22,026 nucleotides of DNA from UBA12088 sp964568345. Lineage in GTDB: Bacteria; Patescibacteriota; Minisyncoccia; Phycocordibacterales; UBA12088. The position numbers and the translations under genes are program-made. Numbering within the stretch: position 1 is the first letter of the stretch; each line of letters begins with the position of its first letter. Positions 9,020 to 16,879 of this stretch are shown one piece after another. The DNA lies in contig CAZMPG010000020.1 of NCBI GenBank assembly GCA_964568345.1, positions 1 through 22,026 on the forward strand. Direction: 5' to 3'. The notes below the pieces were generated by a model, which saw only the letters and a list, made by a program, of their open reading frames with translations, was not told the origin of the DNA and made no database searches.

Positions 9020-9298
9020 CTACTTCTTCTCCGCCTTCCCCGCACCGTCAGTCTGCTTGCTTGCCGCACGTGCGCCTGCCGCACGTTTTGCCTTACCCCC
9101 TGCGGTACGCTGCTTCGGAGCCGTTTTCTCTGGCTGTGCTGCAGCGAACAACGCCTTCCCGCGGTAGGTGCCCGTCGTCGGGTCGGCGAAGTGCCGCCGA
9201 CGTACAGCCCCTGGTCCGGTGAGGCGGGGGGTGAGTGCATGCTTGTGGGCACGGGCGCTCCCCGCCTTACCGTGCGTGTGCTTCATGCGTACCGTCAT
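9020..9298 (-). CDS. rpmF: 50S ribosomal protein L32, cysteine-free (zinc-less) form with basic tail
   Basis: This 92-aa, very basic protein begins MTVRMKHTHGKAGSARAHKH and continues ALTPRL, then RRRHFADPTTGTYRGK. The spacing matches L32 (VRMRHTR..., ...HHAL..PRL, RH..C..CG.YRGK). None of the four zinc-ligand cysteines is present; the first CxxC region reads TGPGAV and the second ADPTTG. From about residue 53 the protein is a Lys/Ala-rich tail. L32 is known in cysteine-containing and cysteine-free forms in bacteria. The start at 9298 is supported by a -10 TATAGT 8 nt upstream. Its neighbours nusB, rnc and rnhB fit an RNA/ribosome cluster. The alternative, an unrelated small basic protein, is less likely. 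Confidence 0.75.
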   Translation of the reverse strand: MTVRMKHTHGKAGSARAHKHALTPRLTGPGAVRRRHFADPTTGTYRGKALFAAAQPEKTAPKQRTAGGKAKRAAGARAASKQTDGAGKAEKK

Positions 9299-9306
9299 TA
9301 CGGGAC

Positions 9307-9335
9307 ACTATACGCGACGCACGTAGAAATCGCAA
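9307..9335 (-). promoter_or_regulatory. Promoter of the L32 gene
   Basis: TTGCGA (9330-9335), 17 nt, TATAGT (9307-9312), then 8 nt to the ATG; predicted leaderless. Confidence 0.55.
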
Positions 9336-9347
9336 GCACAGACCTGG

Positions 9348-9390
9348 GGAGAACGGAGAGAAAAGAGGAAAGGAAAAAGAGAAAAGGAGT
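9348..9390. repeat. Polypurine repeat, copy 3 (half element)
   Basis: Only the purine arm is present on the plus strand (GGAGAGAAAAGAGGAAAGG and similar), with no core and no pyrimidine arm. It lies between rnhB and the L32 promoter and looks like a degraded or solo arm of the same family. Confidence 0.65.
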
Positions 9391-9407
9391 GGGCGAATAG
9401 CAATGGC

Positions 9408-9426
9408 ACACCCCTACCTGGGGTGT
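9408..9426 (-). terminator. Small hairpin overlapping the rnhB stop codon
   Basis: ACACCCC, a 5-nt loop and GGGGTGT form a perfect 7-bp stem that includes the rnhB TAG (9414-9416). No T-run follows, so it is only a possible 3'-end structure. Confidence 0.35.
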
Positions 9427-10025
9427 ATGTCATCTATTGACGCACGCAGGATCGTCATCCCGTGCACGAACGTCTCCCGGTGGAGCGGGCAGAGGCCGTG
9501 GCGCGCGAGGGCGGCGTAGTGCGCCCCTGTGCCGTACCCCTTGTGCTGCGCGAAGCCGTACATCGGGTAGCGGGCGTGCAGGCGGAGCATCGTGTGGTCG
9601 CGGGTGACCTTCGCGAGGATGGCGGCCGCGGCAATGAGGGGGTCGGTTGCATCGCCGTGGATGATGGTCACCTGGTCGCGGTACACGCGCGGTGCCCTGA
9701 GGCCACCGTCGAGTCGCACGGAGCACGCAGAAGGGTCGAGGGCGAGCTTTTGGAGTGAGCGGGCGAGTGCGCTCTGTATCGCAGGCACGATACCCTGCGC
9801 GTCAATAGTGCGTGCGCCCACCTGCGACACCGCGTAGCGTACGTCGGAGAGCGTGGTGAGCGCCCTGTACCACGCCTCTCGCTGACGTTCTGAGAGTTGC
9901 TTCGAGTCGCGGATGCCCGTAAGCGGTGCCTTGTCCCATGCCCTAGGTACTGCAAACGCCCCCACCGCGACTGGCCCTGCAAGCGGCCCCCGCCCCGCTT
10001 CGTCAATGCCAATGAGCCAGTGCAT
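9414..10025 (-). CDS. rnhB: Ribonuclease HII
   Basis: RNase HII removes ribonucleotides and RNA-DNA hybrids from DNA. The 203-aa protein opens with MHWLIGIDEAGRGPLAGPV, which carries the catalytic DE pair, has the later Asp in VRLDGGLRAP, the AILAKVTRD motif with the fourth acidic residue, and HKGYGTGAHYAAL near the C-terminus. Length and motif order are normal. It is divergent from dnaE, with repeat copy 4 between them. TACACT lies exactly 6 nt before its ATG, and the 15-mer TACACTCTCCCCATG is identical to the one at the GH1 gene. Confidence 0.97.
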   Translation of the reverse strand: MHWLIGIDEAGRGPLAGPVAVGAFAVPRAWDKAPLTGIRDSKQLSERQREAWYRALTTLSDVRYAVSQVGARTIDAQGIVPAIQSALARSLQKLALDPSACSVRLDGGLRAPRVYRDQVTIIHGDATDPLIAAAAILAKVTRDHTMLRLHARYPMYGFAQHKGYGTGAHYAALARHGLCPLHRETFVHGMTILRASIDDIHPR

Positions 10026-10031
10026 GGGGAG

Positions 10032-10037
10032 AGTGTA
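10032..10037 (-). promoter_or_regulatory. -10 box of rnhB (TACACT)
   Basis: TACACT, then 6 nt, then ATG; predicted leaderless. No good -35; the region 17 nt upstream is the pyrimidine arm of repeat copy 4. Confidence 0.55.
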
Positions 10038-10041
10038 CGGG

Positions 10042-10164
10042 ACGGAGAGAAAAGAGAAAAGTGACGAGCGAGGGATAAAGAGGAAAGAGTAAGGAGAAAA
10101 GGACTACAAGGAAAGAACGTAATGTCGTCTCTTTTTACTTTTCTCTTATCTCTTTTCTCTTGCT
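10042..10164. repeat. Polypurine-polypyrimidine palindromic repeat, copy 4
   Basis: A long purine arm with several GAGAAAAG/GAGGAAAG units, the core AACGTAATGTCGTCTC, and a pyrimidine arm (CTTTTTACTTTTCTCTTATC and onward). It fills the divergent rnhB-dnaE intergenic region and ends 5 nt before the dnaE -10 box. Confidence 0.85.
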
Positions 10165-10169
10165 CGTGT

Positions 10170-10175
10170 TACACT
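10170..10175 (+). promoter_or_regulatory. Extended -10 box of dnaE (TGTTACACT)
   Basis: TACACT preceded by TGT and followed by six C residues and the ATG at 10182. It decides the dnaE start against a longer open frame beginning at 10122, whose extra codons are only translated repeat. Confidence 0.6.
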
Positions 10176-10181
10176 CCCCCC

Positions 10182-13100
10182 ATGTCTGGCTTCGTGCACC
10201 TCCACACCCACAGCCACTACTCGCTCCTCGGTGCTGTGCCGCAGGTGAAGCCGCTCGTGAAGCGTGCGAAGCAATACGGGATGGATGCGCTTGCGCTCAC
10301 CGACAACGGCAACCTCTACGGCGCGGTGGAGTTCTCCATGGTCTGCGAAAAAGAGGGGCTGAAGCCCATCATCGGCGTTGACGCATACCTCGCCCCGCGC
10401 GGGAGGAAGGACATGGAGCACGGGGTAGATGAAGCGCGCGCGCGGCTCCTCCTCCTCGCGGAAAACGACGTAGGCTACCACCACCTCATCAAGCTTGTCA
10501 CCGCCTCGTACCTTGAGGGGCTCTTCGGCAAGCCGCGGATGGACCGCGAGATCCTCGAGCGGTGGCACGAGGGGCTTATCGCCGTCGTTCCCGCATCCTA
10601 CGGCGAGCACGTGAGCGCGCTCCGCGGCAACGACCTCGAACGGGCGGGCGGCATCCTCGACTGGTACACCGCCACCTTCGGCTCCGGCAATGTCTTCCTC
10701 GAGCTCACCCACCACCCTGAAATCGAGGGACACGCATACGTCGAGGAGCAGATCAAAGCGCTCGCCCGTACGAGCGGCGTGCCGCTCCTTGCGGCGCACG
10801 ACACCTACTACCTTGCGCCAGAAGATCGCCTGGCGCGCGAGATCATGATCCGCATCCAGAACGGCGGCGACTTTGAAGCGGAGGGCTTCCATGAGGACGA
10901 GGATCGCTCCTTCATCACGCCCGAGCGTGCGGAGGAGCTCTTCGCAGGTGAGCCGGAGGCGCTCGCCCACACCCGCGCGGTAGCAGACCGCTGCTCGGTC
11001 AAGATCGAAATAGGCCACTGGTACTTCCCTGACTTCAAGATTGCGTCGGGAAAAACGGCCGATGATGAGCTCTACGACCTTGCGACGAAGGGTGCAGTGT
11101 GGCGGGGTCTTGCATACGAGGGTGCTATCAAAGAGCGCATCGACTACGAGCTCAAGGTGATCAAGGACAAGGGCTACGGCGGCTACTTCCTCGTCGTCGG
11201 GGACCTCCTCCGCGAGGCGCGCGAGCGCGGCATTCTGACCACCATTCGCGGTTCGGTCGCCGGATCGCTCGTCACGTACGTCATTGGTATCACGAACGTG
11301 GATCCGCTCGCGCTCAACCTCCCCTTTGAGCGCTTCCTGAACCCCCACCGCCCCTCAGCGCCCGACATAGACATGGACTACGCTGATACTAGGCGCGACG
11401 AGATGATCGAGTACGCAAAGGAGAAGTACGGCCACGAAAACGTCGCCCAAATCGGTACCTTCGGTACCATGATGGCGCGCGCGGTGGTGCGCGACGTTGC
11501 TCGTGCGCTCGGCTACCCCTATGGTGTCGGGGACAAGGTGGCAAAGACGATACCCTTTGGCTCGCAGGGCTTCCCGATGACGATTGACCACGCGCTCGAG
11601 AGCGAGAAAGAGTTTGCGACGCTCTACGAGAAAGATAAAGACGTACGGCGCATCGTGGACATCGCAAAGAAGATCGAGGGCTGTGCGCGGCACGTCGGCG
11701 TGCACGCAGCGGGTGTGGTCATCGCCCCTGCCCCGCTGTCGGAGTTTGTGCCGATTCAGCCGGACCCTAAGGGCGGCGGTAAGTACATCACCCAGTACGA
11801 CATGCACAGCGTCGGCGAGGACGGCGTCGGGCTCCTCAAGTTCGACTTCCTCGGCATCAAAAACCTCTCGATCCTCGCGGATGCAATAGGGCGCGTCAAA
11901 GAGCGGCACGGCGTCTCGATTGACATCGAGAACATTCCGCTCGATGACACGCCAACCTACGAGATGCTCGCGCGTGGGGAGACGGGCGGCGTCTTTCAAT
12001 TTAACGGCGCGGCGATGACCCGCTATCTCAAGGAGCTCAAACCGACCAAGATCGAGGATTTGAACGCCATGATCGCACTCTACCGTCCGGGGCCGATGAA
12101 GAACATCCCCGAGTACATCGCCCGCAAGCAGGGGCGTGCGCCGGTGCGCTACTTCCACCCGAAGGCGCGAAAGTTCCTCGAGCCGAGCTATGGTATCCTC
12201 GTCTACCAGGACGACCTCCTCTTCACCGCGCTCGAGCTCGCTGGCTACAACTGGGAGACGGTGGACAAGTTTCGCAAGGCGGTTGGCAAGAAGATACCCG
12301 AGGAGATGGCGAAGCAGCACGTGAAGTTCGTCGAAGGCTGCATCGAGCACTCCGGCATGACGAAAGAGGCGGCAGAGGCGATATGGGCGCTCTTCGAGCC
12401 CTTCCAGGGGTATGGGTTCAACAAGTGCGTGGCAGGCGACACGCTGCTCTACGATGCAGAGCGTGGTGCCCAGGTATCCGTCCGTGAGCTCTACGAATCG
12501 CGCGCGCGGTGTGTGACGTACGGCCTTGCGCCCGACCACCGGCTTTCCCCGATGCCGGTGGACGCAGTGGTCGAACAGGGGGTGCGCGACCTCGTCGAGG
12601 TGCGCCTGCGCTCTGGGCGGAGTGTGCGCGTGACCGAGAACCACCCCCTCCGCACGTTTTCGGGGTGGACGGTTGCCTCGGCGCTCACGCCGGGGACGCG
12701 GGTCGCCGCCGCCCGTACCCTGCCGGAGCCGACTACGCCAGGAGAGGTACCCGAGCACCTCATGGCGCTTGCGGGGTACCTTATCGCCGAGGGCAATCTC
12801 TGCCACCCCCACGGCGTGTACTTCTACTCGACCCGTGAGGATGAGGTGGAGGACTTCGTGCGCCTTGCGAGCAAGCTCGAGAATGTCGCCCTCCGCATCG
12901 ATCGGAGCAAATCGGCGGCGAGCGTCTACGTCGGCCAAGCGCGGCAGCGGCAAGGTAACGAGCTCATGGCGTTCCTGCGCTCGCTCGGCCTTGCGGGACT
13001 GCGGGCGACCGAAAAGCATGTGCCGGCGCAGCTTACCGGCGTCTCGAACGCTCGGCTCGCGGCACTCCTCGGCAAGCTCTGGCAGGGCGACGGCTGCGTG

Positions 13101-14636
13101 AGTGGTGCAAACGGGCAGACGTTCTACGCGACGAGTAGCATACGCCTCGCGCGTGATGTGCAACACCTGCTTCTCCGGTTCAACATCCAGAGCACGCTCC
13201 ACACGAAGCGGTTTCGCTACCGCGGCGGGCTGCGGACTGGCTACACGGTGGTCGTGACGCGTCACGAAAATATCACGCGTTTCAATGAAACGATCGGACG
13301 GCACCTCATTGGGGAGAAGCGTCGGGCACTCACCGCGCTTGTCTGTGCGGGGGGTGCCGCATATAGCACGACTCCCTTCCCCACACGGGGCACGGTGGAC
13401 ACCGTGCCCGCGGCGGTACGTTCGCTCGTGCGCCTTGAGATGGCGCGTGTCGGCGTCGGCCCGCGTGAGCTCGCGCGTGAGCTTGCTATCGCGGAGCGCA
13501 CGTTCTACACAGACGACGGAAAGCGCGGTTACCAGCGCCCACTCATCGGACGTATCGCGGCGCGTCTGCACTCCCCCCTCCTTGCGAGCTATGCCACGAG
13601 CGACGTCGTGTGGGACGAAGTCGTCTCGGTACTCCCTGCCGGTCGGGAGATGACCTACGACGTCGCGGTGTCCCCCCACCACACCTTCCTCGCGAATGAC
13701 ATCGTGACTCACAACAGTCATGCAGCGAGCTACGGCAAGGTGGCATACCAGACGGCGTACATGAAGGCGCACTACCCGGTCGAGTACATGGCAGCTATAT
13801 TGACCGCCGACTCGGGCGATATCGAGAAGGTGTCGGAGGCCGTCGCGGAGTGCGCGCGGATGGGCATCCGCGTCTTGAAGCCCGACGTGAACGAGAGTTT
13901 CGGAAGCTTCACCGTAGTCGCCAAAGATGGAACTGACGCTATCCGCTTCGGGCTCACCTCCATCAAGAATTTCGGCGAGGGTGTCGCGCAGGCAATCATT
14001 GACGAGCGCGAGGCACGCGGCCGCTTCACCTCGCTTAGCGACTTCCTTACACGGATCAAGGACAAGAACCTCAACAAGAAGTCTCTCGAGGCGCTCATCA
14101 TGTGCGGAGCGCTCGACTCGTTCGAGTACAAGCGGGGGCGGATGCTCACCCACCTCGAGCACCTCCTCACGTTTAGCAAGGACGCTGCTCGCGACGCCGG
14201 CCAGGCATCGCTCTTCGGTAGCGTGGCGACACTCTCGCTCCCGGACGCTGAGCCAGCGCCTATTACCGCGATGCTCCGGTGGGAGAAGGAGCTCCTCGGC
14301 CTCTACGTCTCCGGCCACCCGCTCGATGCGCACCGTGAGAAGCTCGCGTCGCTCGGACGCACGATCACCGACACGAAGCATGGGTATCCGGGCGTTGACG
14401 CCGTTATCGCGGGCATCCTCACCGAGGTGAAGCCACTCACCACGAAGAAGGGCGATAAGATGGCATTCCTTTCGCTCGCTGACTATAGCGGCTCAATTGA
14501 GGCGGTCGCGTTTCCGAAAGTCTTTGAAGAGTACCGCGAGCTCCTCGTGCCAGAGGCGTGTGTCGCATTCAAGGGAAAGGTCAACGAACGGAACGGTGAG
14601 CGGAGCTTCGTGGTAGACAAGGTGAAGCGGCTGTGA
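10182..14636 (+). CDS. dnaE: DNA polymerase III subunit alpha, interrupted by an in-frame intein
   Basis: This is the replicative DNA polymerase, 1484 codons as encoded and 1054 aa after removal of the 430-aa intein. Order of parts: PHP domain (FVHLHTHSHYSLLGAV at the N-terminus), polymerase core with the catalytic triad D395 and D397 (PDIDMDYADTRRDEM) and D555 (KFDFLGIKNL), the ALYRPGPM finger motif, tandem helix-hairpin-helix (IKNFGEG ... RFTSLSDFL), and an OB fold at the C-terminus (IAGILTEVKPLTTKKGDKMA). The PHP motif lacks the Asp usually found in the LLDG position, and the C-terminal tau-binding domain of E. coli is not evident. The extein junction GYGFNK/SHAASY is a highly conserved site. 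The start is fixed by the -10 box 6 nt upstream. It converges on the BsuPI-like gene with repeat copy 5 between. Confidence 0.97.
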   Translation: MSGFVHLHTHSHYSLLGAVPQVKPLVKRAKQYGMDALALTDNGNLYGAVEFSMVCEKEGLKPIIGVDAYLAPRGRKDMEHGVDEARARLLLLAENDVGYHHLIKLVTASYLEGLFGKPRMDREILERWHEGLIAVVPASYGEHVSALRGNDLERAGGILDWYTATFGSGNVFLELTHHPEIEGHAYVEEQIKALARTSGVPLLAAHDTYYLAPEDRLAREIMIRIQNGGDFEAEGFHEDEDRSFITPERAEELFAGEPEALAHTRAVADRCSVKIEIGHWYFPDFKIASGKTADDELYDLATKGAVWRGLAYEGAIKERIDYELKVIKDKGYGGYFLVVGDLLREARERGILTTIRGSVAGSLVTYVIGITNVDPLALNLPFERFLNPHRPSAPDIDMDYADTRRDEMIEYAKEKYGHENVAQIGTFGTMMARAVVRDVARALGYPYGVGDKVAKTIPFGSQGFPMTIDHALESEKEFATLYEKDKDVRRIVDIAKKIEGCARHVGVHAAGVVIAPAPLSEFVPIQPDPKGGGKYITQYDMHSVGEDGVGLLKFDFLGIKNLSILADAIGRVKERHGVSIDIENIPLDDTPTYEMLARGETGGVFQFNGAAMTRYLKELKPTKIEDLNAMIALYRPGPMKNIPEYIARKQGRAPVRYFHPKARKFLEPSYGILVYQDDLLFTALELAGYNWETVDKFRKAVGKKIPEEMAKQHVKFVEGCIEHSGMTKEAAEAIWALFEPFQGYGFNKCVAGDTLLYDAERGAQVSVRELYESRARCVTYGLAPDHRLSPMPVDAVVEQGVRDLVEVRLRSGRSVRVTENHPLRTFSGWTVASALTPGTRVAAARTLPEPTTPGEVPEHLMALAGYLIAEGNLCHPHGVYFYSTREDEVEDFVRLASKLENVALRIDRSKSAASVYVGQARQRQGNELMAFLRSLGLAGLRATEKHVPAQLTGVSNARLAALLGKLWQGDGCVSGANGQTFYATSSIRLARDVQHLLLRFNIQSTLHTKRFRYRGGLRTGYTVVVTRHENITRFNETIGRHLIGEKRRALTALVCAGGAAYSTTPFPTRGTVDTVPAAVRSLVRLEMARVGVGPRELARELAIAERTFYTDDGKRGYQRPLIGRIAARLHSPLLASYATSDVVWDEVVSVLPAGREMTYDVAVSPHHTFLANDIVTHNSHAASYGKVAYQTAYMKAHYPVEYMAAILTADSGDIEKVSEAVAECARMGIRVLKPDVNESFGSFTVVAKDGTDAIRFGLTSIKNFGEGVAQAIIDEREARGRFTSLSDFLTRIKDKNLNKKSLEALIMCGALDSFEYKRGRMLTHLEHLLTFSKDAARDAGQASLFGSVATLSLPDAEPAPITAMLRWEKELLGLYVSGHPLDAHREKLASLGRTITDTKHGYPGVDAVIAGILTEVKPLTTKKGDKMAFLSLADYSGSIEAVAFPKVFEEYRELLVPEACVAFKGKVNERNGERSFVVDKVKRL
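12426..13715 (+). mobile_element. DnaE intein with LAGLIDADG homing endonuclease and extra helix-turn-helix-like segment
   Basis: The intein is codons 749-1178 of dnaE (430 aa). It starts with Cys1 (CVAGDTLLYD, block A), has the block B TxxH (T70, H73 in RVTENHPL), and ends with the block F region TYDVAVSPHHTFLAND and block G DIVTHN (His429, Asn430), followed by Ser+1 of the C-extein. All residues needed for canonical splicing are present. Two endonuclease motifs are intact: LAGYLIAEG (115-123, acidic E122) and LLGKLWQGDG (214-223, D222). Between the endonuclease and the C-terminal splicing part, residues about 340-382 (VGPRELARELAIAERTFY and onward) resemble a helix-turn-helix, which may add DNA recognition. 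Base composition is like the host gene. It appears splicing-competent and potentially mobile; activity is inference. Confidence 0.95.
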
Positions 14637-14638
14637 GG

Positions 14639-14731
14639 CGTAAAGAGGGAAGAGAAAAGAACGCGGCGTCGTTTCTTTCCTCTTATCTCTTTCCTCTTTT
14701 TACTTTTCTCTTATCTATCTCTTTTCTCTCC
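14639..14731. repeat. Polypurine-polypyrimidine palindromic repeat, copy 5
   Basis: A short purine arm (GTAAAGAGGGAAGAGAAAAG), the core AACGCGGCGTCGTTTC, and a long pyrimidine arm. It starts 3 nt after the dnaE stop and overlaps the last codons and the stop of the convergent BsuPI-like gene (the minus-strand arm encodes GEKRDR-stop). It may serve as a shared 3'-end structure for the convergent pair. Confidence 0.85.
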
Positions 14732-15337
14732 CGTAACCTCCACCCCGAGCTCCCCGCTTCCGTAGCCTGGGTAATCGAGCACGAAGCGGTAGGTGCCGGG
14801 CGCGAGGTCGTAGTCTTGTGCGCGGTGCGTGACCGGGAACATGCGCGTCGCACCCGCACGGAGTATGTACGTCACTGTCTCCCCGCTCTGACACACGGGC
14901 CTGTTCGCGCTGTCGTACCGAAGTGTACCTGCTGCGTCGTAGATGCGGTACGACACCTGGCACGAGCGGCGCGCCTCGAGCACAACGTTGCTCGTGCTCG
15001 CATTCGTGACGATGAGGAGGAGACCCTGCACGTCGGTGTGCGGGGCGTACGTACGGTTCGCATGCTCGATGAGCTGCGAGGTCTTGAGGGTGACAGCATC
15101 CTCATTCTTCCCCGCTGCTGCGCTCGGTGTGCTGACGTGCTCGATACCCTCGATCATCCGCACTATGTCGCGCGCGACGTAGACGAGGTCGCGCGGTATG
15201 ATGCTTCGCGACGCAAGAAACTCGACGAAGCTGCCGAGCGTGTGGAGCGAGAGCACGCCCCCCTCGAGGGTCGCCGCAGACACCGCGCCTCCCCCGAGGC
15301 CGAGGGCAAGCAGTAGAGCGAAAGCCAACCGGTACAT
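14711..15337 (-). CDS. Secreted protein with BsuPI-like (intracellular proteinase inhibitor type) domain
   Basis: This 208-aa protein begins with a clear signal peptide (MYRLAFALLLALGLGGGAVS, cleavage likely after AVSA), so it is exported. Residues about 24-100 are helical and unrecognised. Residues about 103-202 look like a BsuPI beta-sandwich: LLLIVTNASTSNVVLEA, then QVSYRIYDAAGTLRYDS, a GETVTY strand and LAPGTYRFVLDYPG. That family is named for a Bacillus protease inhibitor, but most members are uncharacterised. Two Cys (126 and 149) could form a disulfide outside the cell. The start at 15337 is favoured over the frame start at 15397 by the signal peptide and by CACAAT 6 nt upstream. The last codons lie in repeat copy 5. 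The domain assignment is moderate. Confidence 0.75.
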   Translation of the reverse strand: MYRLAFALLLALGLGGGAVSAATLEGGVLSLHTLGSFVEFLASRSIIPRDLVYVARDIVRMIEGIEHVSTPSAAAGKNEDAVTLKTSQLIEHANRTYAPHTDVQGLLLIVTNASTSNVVLEARRSCQVSYRIYDAAGTLRYDSANRPVCQSGETVTYILRAGATRMFPVTHRAQDYDLAPGTYRFVLDYPGYGSGELGVEVTGEKRDR

Positions 15338-15343
15338 GCACCT

Positions 15344-15349
15344 ATTGTG
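15344..15349 (-). promoter_or_regulatory. -10 box of the BsuPI-like gene (CACAAT)
   Basis: CACAAT, then 6 nt, then the ATG at 15337. It fits the leaderless pattern of the neighbours; no -35 is recognised. Confidence 0.4.
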
Positions 15350-15414
15350 GCGCAGTGCTCCGTGGAATGCAAGCGAGCCGCCCTGCACCGCGTGCACGAC
15401 ACAGAGAAATAGTG

Positions 15415-15420
15415 TACGCT
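15415..15420 (+). promoter_or_regulatory. -10 box of pyk (TACGCT)
   Basis: TACGCT, then CGTCGT, then the ATG at 15427: again a 6-nt spacing. It supports this start rather than the upstream in-frame codon at 15355. Confidence 0.45.
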
Positions 15421-15426
15421 CGTCGT

Positions 15427-16875
15427 ATGCTACGCGCCTCGTCTAGTGTGTCACATACCTCTCACGCAAACGCAAAAACCAAGATCGTTGCGACGCTCGG
15501 CCCCGCATCCTGCGACAAGCCTACCATCCGCTCCCTGCTCGAGGCCGGCATGACGGTCGCCCGCTGCAACATGAGCCACGGCGACCATGCCGCGCACGCA
15601 GCGCTCATGGCAACCGCGCGAGCTGCGGCGCGCGCAGCGAAGCGCCCGCTCGCCCTCCTCCAGGACCTCTGCGGCCCGAAGATACGCATCGGCGACTTCT
15701 CGACCGAGTCGGTGGAGCTCCACAGGGGAAGCGCCTTCACCCTCACGACGGAGCGGTGTGTCGGTGATGCGTCGCACGTCTCAGTTTCCTATGCGAAGCT
15801 GCCGCGCGAGGTTGCATCGGGCATGCGCATCTTCCTCAACGACGGCAAGCTCGAGCTTGAGGTCGTCTCTACCACCGACACCGAGCTCCACACCTCGGTC
15901 ATCCATGGCGGGGTCATCCGCGGGAGGCGGGGGGTGAATGTGCCCGATGCGTCTCTCAGCCTCTCCGCCCTCACTGCGAAGGATCGTGCCGACGTGCGTT
16001 TCGGCATTGCCCAGGGTGTCGACCTCGTGACACTTTCGTTCGTGCGTGAGGCGCGGGACATCACCGAGCTCCGCTCACTCATCAGACGTGCGCCCGACAT
16101 CAAGATTGTCGCCAAGATCGAGACGAAAGCAGCAATCGCAAACCTCGACGCCATCATTGATGCAGCCGACGCGGTTATGGTGGCGCGGGGAGACCTCGCT
16201 ATCGAGGTGCCGCCCGAGCGGGTGCCGCTCCTCCAGAAGCAGATCATCCGCGCCGCGAATCGGGCGGGCAAGCCGGTCATCACGGCAACGCAGATGCTCG
16301 ACTCGATGCGTACCTCGCCGGTGCCGACGCGAGCCGAGGTGAACGACGTCGCAAACGCTATCCTCGACGGCACCGACGCAGTAATGCTTTCCGATGAGAC
16401 GGCAGTTGGAGAACACCCGGCGCGCGCCGTCTCTACCATGGCGAGGATTGCTCGTGAGACCGAGGCACACGAGCTCTTTGACGAGCGGCACGCGGGGTGG
16501 GACTTCCCGCCCCGCTCTACCTGCGATGCGGTGAGCCGCTCGATCGTCACCTCGGCTCGTGCGCTCAACGCACGCGCCATCGTGGCCCTGAGCGAGAGTG
16601 GCTACACAGGGCGCATGGTCGCCCGGTACCGCCCACGGGTGCCCATCGTCGTCGTGACGCCAAGCGAAGCGACATTTTCCATGAGTCTCCTCTCGTACGG
16701 CTGCGAGCCGGTGCACATCCCCCGGATCAAAAACCTCGCGGATGCGCGCGCTGCGGCCCGGCGCATACTCAAGGCACGGGGCCTCGCGGCACCAGGCGAC
16801 ACCTACATCCTCGGCGCAGGCCTCCCCTTCGGGAAGCCGGGAGCAACGAACATGCTGCTCGTCGAGCGCATGTAG
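15427..16875 (+). CDS. pyk: Pyruvate kinase
   Basis: Pyruvate kinase transfers phosphate from phosphoenolpyruvate to ADP, the last ATP-yielding step of glycolysis. The 482-aa protein has KIVATLGPAS (19-28), the nucleotide/phosphate motif RCNMSHG (R46, N48, S50, H51), GPKIRIG (83-89), the catalytic KIE motif (K230, E232), MVARGDLAIEVP with D256, and ATQMLDSM with T287, followed by MLSDETA where SGET is usual. The C-terminal regulatory-type domain is present (ALNARAIVALSESGYTGR, then FGKPGATNMLLVERM). Domain order and length are normal. It converges on the next gene with only 4 nt between the stop codons and no terminator-like hairpin seen. Confidence 0.97.
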   Translation: MLRASSSVSHTSHANAKTKIVATLGPASCDKPTIRSLLEAGMTVARCNMSHGDHAAHAALMATARAAARAAKRPLALLQDLCGPKIRIGDFSTESVELHRGSAFTLTTERCVGDASHVSVSYAKLPREVASGMRIFLNDGKLELEVVSTTDTELHTSVIHGGVIRGRRGVNVPDASLSLSALTAKDRADVRFGIAQGVDLVTLSFVREARDITELRSLIRRAPDIKIVAKIETKAAIANLDAIIDAADAVMVARGDLAIEVPPERVPLLQKQIIRAANRAGKPVITATQMLDSMRTSPVPTRAEVNDVANAILDGTDAVMLSDETAVGEHPARAVSTMARIARETEAHELFDERHAGWDFPPRSTCDAVSRSIVTSARALNARAIVALSESGYTGRMVARYRPRVPIVVVTPSEATFSMSLLSYGCEPVHIPRIKNLADARAAARRILKARGLAAPGDTYILGAGLPFGKPGATNMLLVERM

Positions 16876-16879
16876 GGTA

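Noticed and set aside
8971..9252. N-terminal extension of the NusB-NUDIX frame up to 9252
   Set aside because: The extra 94 residues are Arg/Ser-rich, overlap the L32 gene, and NusB homology together with the -10 box begins at 8970.
10122..10181. Earlier DnaE start at 10122
   Set aside because: The added residues are translated from the pyrimidine arm of the repeat, and the -10 box with 6-nt spacing fixes the ATG at 10182.
12426..13715. Intein region as an independent gene or a damaged dnaE
   Set aside because: It is in frame with both exteins, with exact splice-junction residues, so dnaE is interrupted but not broken.
11355..14381. A 1008-codon open frame on the strand opposite dnaE
   Set aside because: It mirrors the codon structure of the real gene in GC-rich DNA, has no recognisable domains and crosses the intein junctions without regard to them; it is a shadow frame.
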